Source of the DNA: Gymnothorax reevesii
Lineage: Eukaryota > Chordata > Actinopteri > Anguilliformes > Muraenidae
Reading direction: 5' to 3'
Length of the DNA: 64,000 nt
NCBI GenBank assembly: GCA_029721435.1
Contig: CM056577.1
Span: forward strand, 116,248,219-116,312,218
Made by a program: the position numbers and the translations under genes. The notes beneath the pieces are model-generated. The model was given only the letters and a program-made list of their open reading frames with translations, was not told where the DNA came from and did no database searches. The first letter of the stretch is position 1. Each line of letters starts with the position of its first letter. This document shows positions 24,201-34,900 of the stretch, one piece after another.

Positions 24201-24967
24201 TTGTTTAAAAGGTATTTGAAACCATTGTCTTGTTGTTCATGATCACAATCATGAGAAGCTCCTGTTGACTGATTGCTGTTCTAAAAGAGCTACTTTGTCG
24301 CAATTATTTCAAATCTTAATAATAATAATAATAATAATATTTAAAATTAATAATATTAATGATAATAAATCATATATATATATATATATGTATAGATAAG
24401 ACTGATTCAGGTCATTTCCATGTTAGCTTTCTTACCACTATCTACACCAGCATATCTTGAATTTGGATGATATCTGAATTTATCAAGTTCTCCGGTGGTG
24501 ACAGCAGCGAGCAGTACAAAAATACTTGCATGTAGTGATCCAATGGCAGCGATTATCACCCAGTTTGCCATAAATTTGACTTTTGATAAATTTTGAAAAA
24601 AGATTTTGTTTAAAGGGTATCTGAAACCATTGTCTTATTGTTCATGACCACAATCATGAGAAGCTCCTGTTGACATCTTACTGCAGGTCTAAAAGAGCTA
24701 GTTTGTCACAATTAAAAATATTAAAAATAATAATAATTATTATTATTATTCTTATTATTAATGATAATACATGATTATAAATATGACTGATTCAGATCGT
24801 TACCATGTTCACTTTCCTACCACTATCTGCAGCAGCATAGCTTGATAAGTTCAGATATCGTCCAAATTCAAGCTGTCTGGTGGTGACAGCAGCATGCATT
24901 ACAAAAATACTTACAGTATTAACAGTGATCTAATGGCAGCGATTATCACGCAGTTTGCCATAAATCC
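24201..24967 (+). repeat. Tandem duplication of about 370 bp in intron 1
   Basis: Copy 1 (24201-24574) and copy 2 (24606-24967) share long blocks: the CCATTGTCTT...AATCATGAGAAGCTCCTGTTGA start, a TAA/TTA microsatellite in the middle, GACTGATTCAG, and the AATGGCAGCGATTATCAC end. Copy 1 has (TAA)n at 24317-24340 and (TA)n at about 24371-24391. It is an intron-internal duplication with no coding content. Confidence 0.85.
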
Positions 24968-25571
24968 ATAAATCAATGTTTACTCAGTGTTGTGGATGGC
25001 AATATGATGAGCGCCCAACTTTAATTTATAGGTTAATAATGATTTAACGTTCAATTAACACTGGTATTTAACCCTAGATGACAATAATTATTTTAATAAA
25101 GAGACAGAATTATGCTATGTTATATCGCCTCTTACTCCTCAAATAGGAAACGATCGACAAGGGTGAATGTAAGTATCTGTCAGGCCCCCTGGATTATTAT
25201 TTTCAAAGAAGTTGAGGAAAAATTGCAGTTACGCCCAATCTGATTGTTTTACAATTCCAGGCAGGTGCTATCTGATTGGCTGAAGCATGACTCAGAGCTG
25301 AAGTTGTGGCTGCCACAATTTATTGAGGAACTATTGATCTATATAGAATACATATTCCATATTGATCAGTTTTAGGAACATGATTAGGAATAATAAGCGG
25401 GCTGCCCATCCAAAAGACGTGTAGAATTAAAATCTACCTGCCAGACACCGAAATCTGCATGTCTCGGCCGTTCGGGTAGGGATGTTGACACAGTCTGAAA
25501 ATTTCTAAAGGGATGTTCTGCGCAGACCTAATTTTCAGCTCTGGCTACGCGACTTGAAAAACCATTTACAG
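24968..25571. other. Intron 1 sequence, nothing recognised
   Basis: No exon with acceptable splice sites, and no terminal repeats, could be supported here. Confidence 0.45.
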
Positions 25572-25764
25572 CAAGGGTCCCTAATCTTACCCAGAAAGGG
25601 CCGGCGTGGGTGCAGGCTTTCAGTGCAACCAAGCAGCTGCACACCTGATGCTACTAATCAAGCTTTATCAAGAGTCCAGGGGTTTATTACTGATTGCAAT
25701 GAAAGTCTGCACCACACTGGCCCTGGCCCTGGCCCTGGCCACTGGTAAAGATTAGGGACCCCTG
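25572..25764. mobile_element. Small hAT-like MITE in intron 1
   Basis: The ends caagggtccctaatctt and, inverted, caggggtccctaatcttt form terminal repeats of about 20 bp starting with the CAGGG-like signature of hAT. Flanks (ATTTACAG / ACTAGCAG) match at 5 of 8 positions, so the duplication is uncertain. A (CTGGCC)n run lies at about 25718-25742. Confidence 0.6.
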
Positions 25765-26194
25765 ACTAGCAGAGTGGATTTTCTCAAAACCCATCAGAAT
25801 TTAGACCATTCAATTTTCTCTGATATCAAACACTGATGGAGAGACATACATTGACCTACTGACTCAGAACACACTTCAATAAAAATGATGCCATTCTGAG
25901 AAAAAATGGAGGCCATTCTGAGAACCTTCTAGGTCATGAAATGCACAAAAAAAGAAAATGAAAAAATGCACAAATTATGCAAATGAAGTCAGATATGAAA
26001 AATAACTACGCAAGCTAAGCAAGATAGTGAAGTCTATGAAAAACAGAATTTGCCTAAAGAATGTAAATGAGGTCATACATATGAAAATCTTTCAAAAGGC
26101 ACAAAAAGAATACGTTCTACATAAACCCTGTAAATTTGAAACTGATCAGACAAGAACTTAGATTTATAAGGTATGCAAGACAACAACGTCTTCC

Positions 26195-26238
<44 letters not shown>

Positions 26239-26753
26239 GATTTCCATATACAGTATTAAAGCCACAGCTATGAAATTAATTCAAAAGGCACAACTATACC
26301 ATGTAGTGCACAAACGCTTTAAATCTAAAACCGGTCTGACAAGCTTTATGAATTATGATCTACACAAGATGGGTATGATGGACGGGTATACGGACTGACC
26401 CCATTTTAACACAATGTTGTTGTGGGGAATAATAATAAAGGATGTAAAAGCAACTCAGTGAAATTAAAAATCAAGAAATAGAAGCAAACCACAAGTGCTA
26501 CCTATCATTAGGAGCTTTCAAAGTGTTGTTCTTTGTAAACCATCAAACTCATGTCCTTTCAGAAAACTGCCTTTAATCTGCTTGGTATGTATCACAGCAA
26601 AAGGTGGCAATTTTGATTAATCTAAGATGATTTTGTAAGAACTAAACGCTTTTAAACTTGATTGTTCTATCTCTGACTGCTTGGGAATTGTTGGTGTAAT
26701 TTTAACCAGTACTGCACATGTGATCTCACATAAAATCTCCCTGTTTTTCACAG
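25765..26753. other. Intron 1 right part; long TA microsatellite
   Basis: A (TA)n tract spans about 26194-26234. The rest is AT-rich with no exon or element that I can support, up to the polypyrimidine tract and CAG acceptor of exon 2. Confidence 0.5.
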
Positions 26754-26828
26754 GCTCCGATGGCATTTATGCCAATACTGAAGAACAGGGGCCAGGAGCC
26801 AAGCAGGGCACTGCTGTTGGTCAAAACG
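26754..26828 (+). CDS. Exon 2: cytoplasmic tail with IYANTE motif
   Basis: A strong acceptor (ctccctgtttttcacag) precedes 75 nt, phase 1 at both ends. With the last G of exon 1 it reads GSDGIYANTEEQGPGAKQGT and on to VGQN. Tyr31 sits in Y-A-N, the pY-x-N form bound by Grb2-type SH2 domains. It is not a canonical ITIM because position +3 is Thr. Similar IYAN tails occur in fish C-type-lectin-like type II receptors (from memory, not checked). The donor g|gtacat is weak, and a Tc1-derived MITE starts only about 32 bp downstream. Confidence 0.58.
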
Positions 26829-26860
26829 GTACATTGTATTCGCATTTGAGCTTTCCTATA

Positions 26861-27402
26861 CACAAACAGCACAGGCAAAAAGTTTGGACACACCTTCTCA
26901 TTCAATGCATTTCCTTTATTTTCACAATAATTTACATTGTAGATTCTCACCGAAGGCATCAAAACTATGAATGAACACGTGGAATTATGTACTTAACAAA
27001 AAAGTGTGAAATACCTGTAACTGAAAACATGTCTTATATTCTAGTTTCTTCAAAGTAGCCACCATTTGCTCTGATTACTGCTTTGCACACTCTTGGCATT
27101 CTCTTGAGCTTCAAGAGGTCGTCACCTGAAATAGGTTTCACTTCACAGTTGTGCCTTGTCAGGGAAAATTAGTGGAATTTCTTGCCTTATCAATGGGGTT
27201 GGGGCCATCAGTTGTCTTGTGCAGAAGTCAGGTTGATATACAGCCTACAGCCCTATTGGACAACTGTTAGATACATCCATAATTCCACATGTGTTCATTT
27301 ATAGTTTTGATGCCTTCAGTGAGAATCTACAATGTAAATAGTCATGAAAATAAAGGAAACGCATTGAATGAGAAGGTGTGTCCAAATTTTTGGCCAGTAT
27401 TG
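26861..27402. mobile_element. Deleted Tc1-like element (MITE) beside exon 2
   Basis: The left end contains aggcaaaaagtttggacaca; the right end contains tgtgtccaaatttttggcca, its inverse. Both are followed inwards by matching blocks (cattcaatgcatttcc and the inverse; ttacattgtagattctcac and the inverse). This gives inverted repeats of well over 100 bp. The transposase-coding middle is gone. TA is present at the right border (27403-27404). Confidence 0.85.
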
Positions 27403-27425
27403 TACATATATCAGTATAGTCTAGT

Positions 27426-27745
27426 GCTGTGGTATTCAACGTCATTCCTGGAGGCCCACTGTGTGTGCAGGTTTTAGTTCCAACCACTATTGTAATTGCA
27501 GGATTTTAATTAAGTACATATAATTTTAAGAGCAGTTATTTGACCTCTTAACCCAAATGTTAACAGAAATATATTTGTATGCCATCAACAATAAAAAAAA
27601 TTCCATCCCAAAATTACGTTGTATTGGAACAGACAGAATACAATAAGAGAAAACAATATAACTAATCAAATGAAAGAAGTAGTTGGCTCCTAATTTGTTG
27701 AAACTAATTGACAAATTTATTCAACCAGCGAATGACAAGAGTAAA
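27426..27745. repeat. Dispersed fish repeat, start similar to 45487
   Basis: The start (gtggtattcaacgtcattcc...cccactgtgtgtgcaggtttt...ccaaccac) is shared with 45487-45600. The pattern 'ctcaaa..cctgg..gcccc..tgtg.tg..ggtttttgttccaacc' is common in fish repeats that I recall as hAT-like, but the right end here is not clear. Confidence 0.5.
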
Positions 27746-27894
27746 ACCAGCTTTGCGTTAGGATAATCTAATTAAATTCACAAAAAGCCTCTTGAAAGTA
27801 CCTAAAATGCTTGTGTCCAGTAACCTAATTTAGAGTTTATAGATTTTCTCACCGTCTAATATGATCCGTTCAAAATGTTTTTTGGCAATATATA

Positions 27895-28110
27895 TTTTAT
27901 ATTTTTATTTAATCTTACACTGGTTTTCTTAATGGGCCAATCAGATGCACTAAACGGGCTAGAGATCAGTGGATCACTAGTGTTCGCCGTCTGTGAAAGC
28001 TGCTGCTAGATGCATTATCTCGGTGTTTGGTACTCCATTTATAACGACATACATACTGCGTTTCTGAAGCGTATAACTCAGATTTCTTGCATGAAAATCA
28101 CTAAGACCTC
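27895..28110 (+). repeat. Dispersed repeat, copy 2 (copy 1 at 14281-14440)
   Basis: Shares ordered blocks with 14281-14440, including the TTTATTTAATCTTACACT stretch and CATTTATAACGACATA. It has an extra segment (about 27933-27975) not present in copy 1. Confidence 0.6.
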
Positions 28111-29631
28111 AAAGCTTTCATACTCGCTCTTTTATTCTGGTCGCTGCCTACAAATAATTTTTTCCTTCTGGGAATAACTTGTCTATTGAATAATAAATAA
28201 GAAATGACTCTCAAGTGGACTTTGACCATGGAGGCACCAGATTAAGTTTGGAACTGCCTTAGAGCACAGAGAATCAAATGCAAAGATCATTGATCAAGTG
28301 ATTTTCTTTCTATTCAACTGCTCACGGTTGTAGCTATTCATACGAAACAGAATGCACAATACACATTAAACTACTAAGCCAATGCATGCAAAAATAACAC
28401 TGATATAATACTTTAAATGCTTTTTGGGAAAGCTAAGCAATATATTGTCCTACCCCTGCCAGTAGTGCAGCCAGAAAGTAAAATTGTGTGGGCAATAAAC
28501 ATCTCATTAAAACAATTTGTTCTGACTGGATCACAATGATTTTTCTAATTAACTATGCCTTCAATCCAAAAACGCTCTGCACTATCAGGTGTTGCTTGTT
28601 CACCTCGTTCAGGCAAAAGGACAATTATTCATTTGGACGTGTAATGTTCATCATTCTACTGTGAAATGTTCACTTTTTTGTGGTTGTTTAAAGTAGATGT
28701 CGTTTAGATTAGACGGCTAATGTTAACTCAAGTCTAAAATATGCCAACAAGGCAGAAATAATGCTATTTTCTAAGAACTAATTATCGAAAATCGCAGTTA
28801 TGTCTCTATCAAGCCTATTTGACATATGCATTGAAATTGACAGCCAATAACTTCCTGGAACTATTTGCAGTCTCCACGAAACACATGACAATCAAGAATT
28901 TTGGACTTCCATCGATGCAACTCTCTGTCTACATGGCTCTGGGTATGAACTGGTTGAATGTGACCAATCATAAGATGGCAAGCAGCCTCCCTTCGTCTCC
29001 GCCCCCAATTGTCAAAGTCTGTGTTCCGTGCAAGTAGAAATCAGTTTTGAGTGAGGAGGTAGGACCTGCGCGAGCGTACATGCCTTCCAGCGCGAGCAAA
29101 AATTAACTTCACGTGGGTAATATAAAATTAGCAGCATGCATGCCCTCCAGCGCACAAAGCAGAAGTTTCTTTGCGCGTGCTAGCTGTTTTGTGCACTCCC
29201 TGCCAATTTTTATGTGCGTTGATGCCATTCTGTGTGTGCTGAGTAATCTAACGGCGCTCGTGACTTTTTACACAATCTGATTCCATGCCACTGGCTCTCT
29301 TTTGATTGGTCGCTTTCACTGAGATGACCTCCACACGACCTCCCACAACCAAGATTAGCATTTTCTGTTAGCTGAGCAGTAAGCCGTTTGTAGCTGGTCA
29401 CAGCTGAGTCTTGGCAACAAGTTTTGAGTTACATATTTGTGAAGTTATGAGAAAATTGTTCATTAAGAGTGACTTCCTTGCTTGTCAATTATCATGGTGG
29501 CAAGACTGCGTAATACTGCTATTTATGTGATAATGCGATCAGATATCATTTTTGGATTAAATAGCCATCTAGCTAACATTAGCGAAAGAAAATATTTGCT
29601 ATATAAATTTATATGTAAGGGATAATTGAAG
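28111..29631. other. Intron 2 sequence; degenerate dispersed repeats
   Basis: A segment near 29070-29160 (catgccttccagcgcg, catgccctccagcgca) recurs in decayed form near 36855-36900, and a segment near 28980-29030 recurs near 35650-35700. No exon or terminal repeats are supported. Confidence 0.45.
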
Positions 29632-29755
29632 AGAAGGTGTGCATTCCACGGTTTTAATGCACAACGCGGAGGCAAATAACCACCCGACGCAAAGCAGAGG
29701 CAACTTCGCAGTTGCCTCTGCGATGTGCCTTAAAAACTGTGGAATGCTCACCTTC
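29632..29755. repeat. Hairpin with arms of about 45 bp
   Basis: The left arm gaaggtgtgcattccacggt... is matched by an inverted right arm ending ...gtggaatgctcaccttc, with a central gcagaggcaac/gttgcctctgc stem. A partial third copy of the arm (ttccacggttttaatgca) is at 30726. This is a MITE or snap-back repeat of unknown family. Confidence 0.7.
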
Positions 29756-29884
29756 GAGTTGATTATCCCGCTTATACCATGGTCATTTGCCACCATTATC
29801 AAATCACAGCATTCAGAAATTTTTGGTTAAACTTTTGCACTAAAAAAACAAGAGCCATCTGGCAATGGCAGAAACCCCCGGCTG

Positions 29885-30098
29885 TAGGTTGTGTAACCTA
29901 CAGGTTGTGTGGACAGACAGACGGACCGAAACCCCCAAAAGGCACAACTAGACCATAAGGAGAAGCTCCATACCAAATTTGGTGTTTGTAAGTGGTATAG
30001 TTTTCGAGTTCTGGTCCGGAAACGATTTTATTGCAGATGGATGGACGGACGGACACACTGATCGCTATATCCCCCCGCATTATATGCCGGGGGGATAA
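29885..30098 (+). repeat. Repeat ending in a C6/G6 hairpin
   Basis: The unit holds gacagacagacggacc, ggatggacggacggacac and ends with a strong hairpin (TATCCCCCCG ... CGGGGGGATA, about 30068-30093) followed by AAAA. It shares this tail architecture with 36.5, 47.3 and 2.3 kb. Confidence 0.65.
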
Positions 30099-31063
30099 AA
30101 ACGAGTTGGTCATTATTAAACAGGCGCCGCGCCTTCTCATACCCAATACTATAGGCGAAGCTAAATTGAACCAGCTATCTTAGTTCATCTTACGTTCATG
30201 GAGAAAAAATTTTTCTTGCACATGCTTACATACGTTTACTAGCTGATGATTTGATACTGGATTCCATCTGGAAAGGAGATTATGCCTAAAACAACAATAT
30301 GCGCAATTATGCAGACTAGCTAACTTGCTACCCACAATTAAAACAAACTTATGACAGTTTCCATAGTCAGTGAGCTGTTATCAGTCTGCTATCATAGCAT
30401 GTAGCTAGCGAACTGTCAGCAGTTGCTGATACATGACGTGGACACGTTAGCTTCTTTTGTAACCGTAAACAATTACAATCGTTTAATGAATAAAGCCTGA
30501 TTAGTTTGCTGCTATAATATTTACGGTCATTATCGCTTGAGTACCTATTGTTAACCGCCTTGCAAAACGCAACTTATATGACGCCGCTGAATTTACTAGA
30601 GATGAATGACCAGCTAGGTTTCTGTTGTACCCAGTCAAATACCAGCTGTAACATTGCTACGGTTACAAGTTGGCTAGGAGATGAATTTCGAATGGTGAAA
30701 CAACCGTAGCCGAACTCCCTGTGCGGTTCCACGGTTTTAATGCATACCTGCCAGCCGATCAGCAAACGTCTTCACCCAGACCATGGTATAAACATATATT
30801 GCTTATGCTTAATCAATGTGGTTTTTTGTAAGGTGCAGTATCTGTAATTGGCACAAACCTATCTGATATATTTTGTAGCGCTTTGGAGTGCATGTCACAA
30901 CTTGATTGTTTAGATTTTTGGTACAGAATCGCTATTTTACATGTATTTTAACCCAGGTGGCTTCATTAAGCTGAAACAGACTGACTGCTGGTCAGCCTCT
31001 ATTCTGTCAGTTACTGTGAAGGAAAATTTCAATATGAATGCAGCGTGCCTGCACTAATATCTA
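30099..31063. other. Intron 2 sequence, nothing recognised
   Basis: Apart from the short hairpin-arm copy at 30726-30745 and an inverted ACCATGGTATAA motif at about 30780, nothing is supported before the Tc1 element. Confidence 0.45.
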
Positions 31064-32669
31064 CAAAACCCAAAACCAGCAAAGTTGGCACGTTGTGTAA
31101 ATCGTAAATAAAAACAGTATACAATGATTTGCAAATCCTTTTCAACCTATATTCAATTGAATACACTGCAAAGACAAATTACTTAATGGTCGAACAGGTA
31201 AACTTTGTAATTTTTTGCAAATATTAGCTCATTTGGAATTTGATGCCTGCAACATGTTTCAAAAAAGCTGGCACAAGTGGCAAAAAAGAGACTGAGAGAG
31301 TTGAGGAATGCTCATTAAACACTTATTTGGAACATCCCACAGGTGAACAGGCTAATTGGGAACAGGTGGGTGCCATGATTAGGTATAAAAGCAGCTTCCC
31401 TGAAATGTCATTTACAAACAAGGATGGGGCGAGGGTCACCAGTTAGTGAACAAATGCCTGAGCTGATTGTCGAACTGTTTAAAAACAACATTCCTCAACG
31501 AGGTATTGCAAGAAATTTAGGGATTTCATTATCTACGGTCTGTAATATCGTCAAAAGGTACGGAGAATCTGGAGAAATCACTGCACGTAAGCGACAAGGC
31601 CGAAAACCAACATTGAATGCCCGTGACCTTCGATCCCTCAGGCGGTACTGCATCAAAAACCGACATCAGTGTGTAAAGGACATCACCACATGGGCTCAGG
31701 AACACTTCAGAAAACCACTGTCAGTAACTACAGTTCGTCGCTGCATCTGCAAGTGCAAGTTAAAACTCTACAACGCAAAGCGAAAGCCATTTATCAACAG
31801 CACCCAGAAACGCCGCCGGCTTCGCTGGGCCCAAGCTCATCTAAGATGGACTGATGCAAAGTGGGAAAGTGTTCTGTGGTCTGACGAGTCCACATTTCAA
31901 ATTGTTTTTGGAAACTGTGGACGTCGTGTCCTCCGGACCAAAGAGGAAAAGAACCATCCAGACTGTTATAGGCTCAAAGTTCAAAACCCAGCATCTGTGA
32001 TGGTATGGGGGTGTATTAGTGCCCAAGGCATAGGCAACGTACACATATGTCAAAGCACCATTAATGCTGAAAGGTACATACAGGTTTTGGAGCAACATAT
32101 GTTGCCAGCCAAGCAACATCTTTTTCATGGACGCCCCTGCTTATTTCAGCATGACAATGCTAAGCCACATTCTGCACGTGTAACAACAGCATGGCTTCGT
32201 AGTAAAAGAGTGCGGGTACTAGACTGGCCTGCCTGTAGTCCAGACCTGTCTCCCATTGAAAATGAGTGGCACATTATGAAGCGTAAAATACGACAACGGA
32301 GACCCCAGACTGTTGAACAACTTAAGCTGTACATCAAGCAAGGATGGGAAAGTGGTCCACCTGAAAAGCTTCAAAAATGGGTCTCCTCAGTTCCCAAACG
32401 TTTACTGAGTGTCGTTAAAAGGAAAGGCAATGTAACACAGTGGTAAAAAGGCCCCTGTGCCAACTTTTTTGCAATGTGTTTCTGCCTTTAAATTCTAAGT
32501 TAATGATTATTTGCAAAAAAAAATAAAGTTTCTCAGTTTGAACATTAAACATCTTGTCTTTGCAGTGTATTCAATTGAATATAAGTTGAAAAGGATTTGC
32601 AAATCATTGTATTCTGTTTTTATCTACGATTTACATAACGTGCCAACTTCACTGGTTTTGGGTTTTGTG
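31064..32669 (+). mobile_element. Complete Tc1/mariner transposon
   Basis: The left end starts caaaacccaaaaccag after TA (31062-31063); the right end is its inverse before TA (32670-32671). The inverted repeats run about 160 bp inward with few differences and share the block aatgatttgcaaatcctttt. The only open frame is an undisrupted transposase at 31424-32446. The two ends differ by a 2-bp CA at the very tip. The element sits in sense orientation in the large intron between exons 2 and 3. Confidence 0.95.
31424..32446 (+). CDS. Tc1-like transposase, intact
   Basis: This 340-aa enzyme would bind the inverted repeats, cut out the element and insert it at TA sites. The N-terminus has a paired-type DNA-binding region with two helix-turn-helix units (residues about 8-45 and 65-115) and a GRKP AT-hook-like link at 59-62. 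The catalytic triad is D154 (LWSDES), D244 (FQHDNA) and E279 (SPIENEW), with 34 residues between the last two, i.e. DD34E. The Gly-rich box is reduced (SVMVWGCIS). Length matches the family norm of about 340 aa. No frameshift or internal stop is present, unlike every other transposase in the window. Possible start sites upstream are not needed, since the ATG at 31424 gives full length. Whether it is active cannot be seen from one copy. Confidence 0.93.
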   Translation: MGRGSPVSEQMPELIVELFKNNIPQRGIARNLGISLSTVCNIVKRYGESGEITARKRQGRKPTLNARDLRSLRRYCIKNRHQCVKDITTWAQEHFRKPLSVTTVRRCICKCKLKLYNAKRKPFINSTQKRRRLRWAQAHLRWTDAKWESVLWSDESTFQIVFGNCGRRVLRTKEEKNHPDCYRLKVQNPASVMVWGCISAQGIGNVHICQSTINAERYIQVLEQHMLPAKQHLFHGRPCLFQHDNAKPHSARVTTAWLRSKRVRVLDWPACSPDLSPIENEWHIMKRKIRQRRPQTVEQLKLYIKQGWESGPPEKLQKWVSSVPKRLLSVVKRKGNVTQW

Positions 32670-32689
32670 TAACGGATTGTATATTCCTA

Positions 32690-32880
32690 CCATTTGTTGT
32701 TGAAATGGTTCTTTGATTGATTTCATTTCTTTCCCATTCCGGTAATGTTAACATTTCCATTTTTGTTTCAGACCTTGCATCTGGAAACCTCCACACATAT
32801 TGACTGTATAACCTATTGTTTAATCTATTATGTAATGTCTTTATTAAGGTTAAATTTTGTTTAAAACTAACAGTGTAGTC
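32690..32880 (+). repeat. Direct repeat, copy 1 (copy 2 at 33780-33970)
   Basis: The blocks ggttctttgatt, tttccttct/tttctttcc, and ttattaaggttaaatttt (ttatttaggttaaatttt in copy 2) recur in order about 1.09 kb downstream, with moderate divergence. Copy 1 starts at the right border of the Tc1 element and is followed by an A-run at about 32905-32918. It is a local duplication flanking the solo LTR. Confidence 0.6.
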
Positions 32881-33062
32881 AAGATAAGGGTGCTGTTGGC
32901 TGTAAAAAAAAAAAAAAATTGGTTCACACAATAATGCGTAGGCTAGTCAACCCTTCTCAACCTGAACTACGACCTTTAAAAAATGGCAGCTGTGATGGAG
33001 ATGCATCAAGTCTTACACGGGCCAATAATGTGGCAGCGTGCCAGTGTTCCCACAGCCCTATG
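32881..33062. other. Short spacer before solo LTR
   Basis: A segment near 32985-33050 (aatggcagctgtgatgg...) is related to 35000-35040 (aatgagaatcgtgatgg...). Otherwise nothing. Confidence 0.4.
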
Positions 33063-33500
33063 TGTCGTGGTTTAGAAGCTTTGAGAGCTCTTTTTTTTCG
33101 GCACGATTTCGTTTTGCTCCCTACTGGATTCCTGGGCCAGCTGGCATTAATTGGGGGCGTTGCCCGGACTCTATTTAAGCTCCATTTTCGTCTCGCGTCC
33201 ATTGCTAGAGTGTCAGAGTTATATTTGCGCTTTAGCCGGTAAGGTCTCGAGACAGAGAACTGTTCAGGACTTAGTTGCATATTTGAGGCCCAGTGATGGT
33301 TAGAAAGGGAATCTTTGTTTTTTTTTCCCTTTTCTTTTTGTACCTCGAGCTCGCTTGTTTTCTACCTCGGGCGGCGTACAGGTCCGTTGGTAGCCCGAGT
33401 CTCACATTTTTTAGTCTGTTTGAGTCTCTCAGCTCTCAGTGGTTTTTGCCTTTTAATTCTGGCCGCTGCTTTTGGCGTCCGAATTTTAACAGTCATCACA
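33063..33500 (+). mobile_element. Probable solo LTR
   Basis: The 438-bp segment begins TGTCGTGG and ends CATCACA, with flanks CTATG and GTATG (4 of 5 matching). It contains ctatttaagc, a TATA-like box, about 115 bp from the left end. These are LTR hallmarks; the family is unknown. The word ttcccacagcc lies just outside both flanks, so the target itself may have been repetitive. Confidence 0.55.
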
Positions 33501-33779
33501 GTATGTTCCCACAGCCTGGGCTAAAGATTTCTAAATCTTAGAAATGTGGGAGCATTGGGCTGTGGGACCATTGGGCTGTGGGAATATACAGTATAGGGCT
33601 GACCCGATAGGGAAGACCTGAAGTCAATTTTATATTGAACAGGGGATAATTCATGCCATAAAATTGGAATATTACAAAAAAAATGACCATCACTCTCAAC
33701 CATGGCGATTCAAAGAATCACTGGTTAAGCTAAGCAGCCAGAATCTTCTGGATGATAAATTAATGAAGTAATGCTGCAC

Positions 33780-33970
33780 CTTAGGTCTTTCTTACTATTT
33801 AACGTTAACACGGTTCTTTGATTTAATTTCCTTCTCACGCTGGCAATGTTTCTGTTACTTCCATTTTTTTTCAGCCGTAATATTTGGGAACCTTGTATTA
33901 TGTGTATGTTAACTGTAACTTTTTATTTGATGCATTTATTTAGGTTAAATTTTGAGTAAGTAAGATTAAC
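33780..33970 (+). repeat. Direct repeat, copy 2 (copy 1 at 32690-32880)
   Basis: See copy 1; the same ordered blocks occur here, more diverged. Confidence 0.6.
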
Positions 33971-34490
33971 AGGGAAGCAGCATGTGATGGCCAGCTCTGC
34001 AGCCACACATTAGAACAGGTGGCAGAGCACCATGTACCCTACACTCCTTTGCCTACACCGGATTTAACATTTAAGTTCAGTTTTCATTATGCACATTTCT
34101 AACCATATCCACTCATATTCATTATCATTACGCGTTACTCCATTCAGGTTTAGACATGTAACCATCTAACATACACGATACAACATGCAGATACGTTACA
34201 GACCAAACAAACAATACAACCCGCGACACATTCTCATTACGTCAAACATTCTACTCTTTATTTGGCATTTCACACATTAGGTTACATCTGGGTGAACGCA
34301 GTTTGTTTCTTATCTTTGTTACGTTATTTAAAGTTCTTTTGTGTTTGAGTTATTATTAAGTTTACCATGAGGGAGGCAGGAGATCTGTAGCGTGCCGCTG
34401 ACTTCCGGGTTTGGCAGCGTTCTGGCAAAGGGGCTCGGAGGTCCGAGGTGTCAACATAAAAGCCTGGAGGATGTTACCATCTCCCCACAA

Positions 34491-34900
34491 TGTCATGTGG
34501 GAGGAGCGGGAGTCCGTATAGGGAAAATTATTACGTTTATTTATTATTAATATTATTGATGTCTGTTTTGATTCTAGAAACATTTTTACTTTATACTGTT
34601 CTTCTTAAACTGCCCTTTGAGTATGTCTTTTGTTATCTTTTGAACAGTAATTTGTCCCCGTTTTCCCTGTCTGTTTTTTTTTTTTTTTTGGCCTGATCAG
34701 CCAGTATAAATGTTCCCCCTGTGTATCAGTTGAGGAGGTCAGTTCTTTGAGTTCAGTTGTGTTTGATTCGGCTCCTTATCTTTTGTGTAGAGTTCTGTTT
34801 AGGCCTAGAACTCTTTTGTTGATTTAGTTATTTTTTGGTAAAAATTTTTTTTTTGAAAATTAAAACTGTCTCTCCATGCCTACCTGCTTGGTCCCTCACA
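34491..34900 (+). mobile_element. LTR-like segment (tentative)
   Basis: It starts TGTCATG and ends CCTCACA, has agtataaatg (TATA-like) at about 34703 and an AATTAAAAC stretch near the end, as in LTR R-U5 regions. The flanks (CACAA / CAGCA) agree poorly, so borders are unsure. Confidence 0.35.

Noticed and set aside
34491..34900. Calling this a firm solo LTR
   Set aside because: TG...CA ends and a TATA-like box are present, but flanks do not match well, so it is listed only as tentative.
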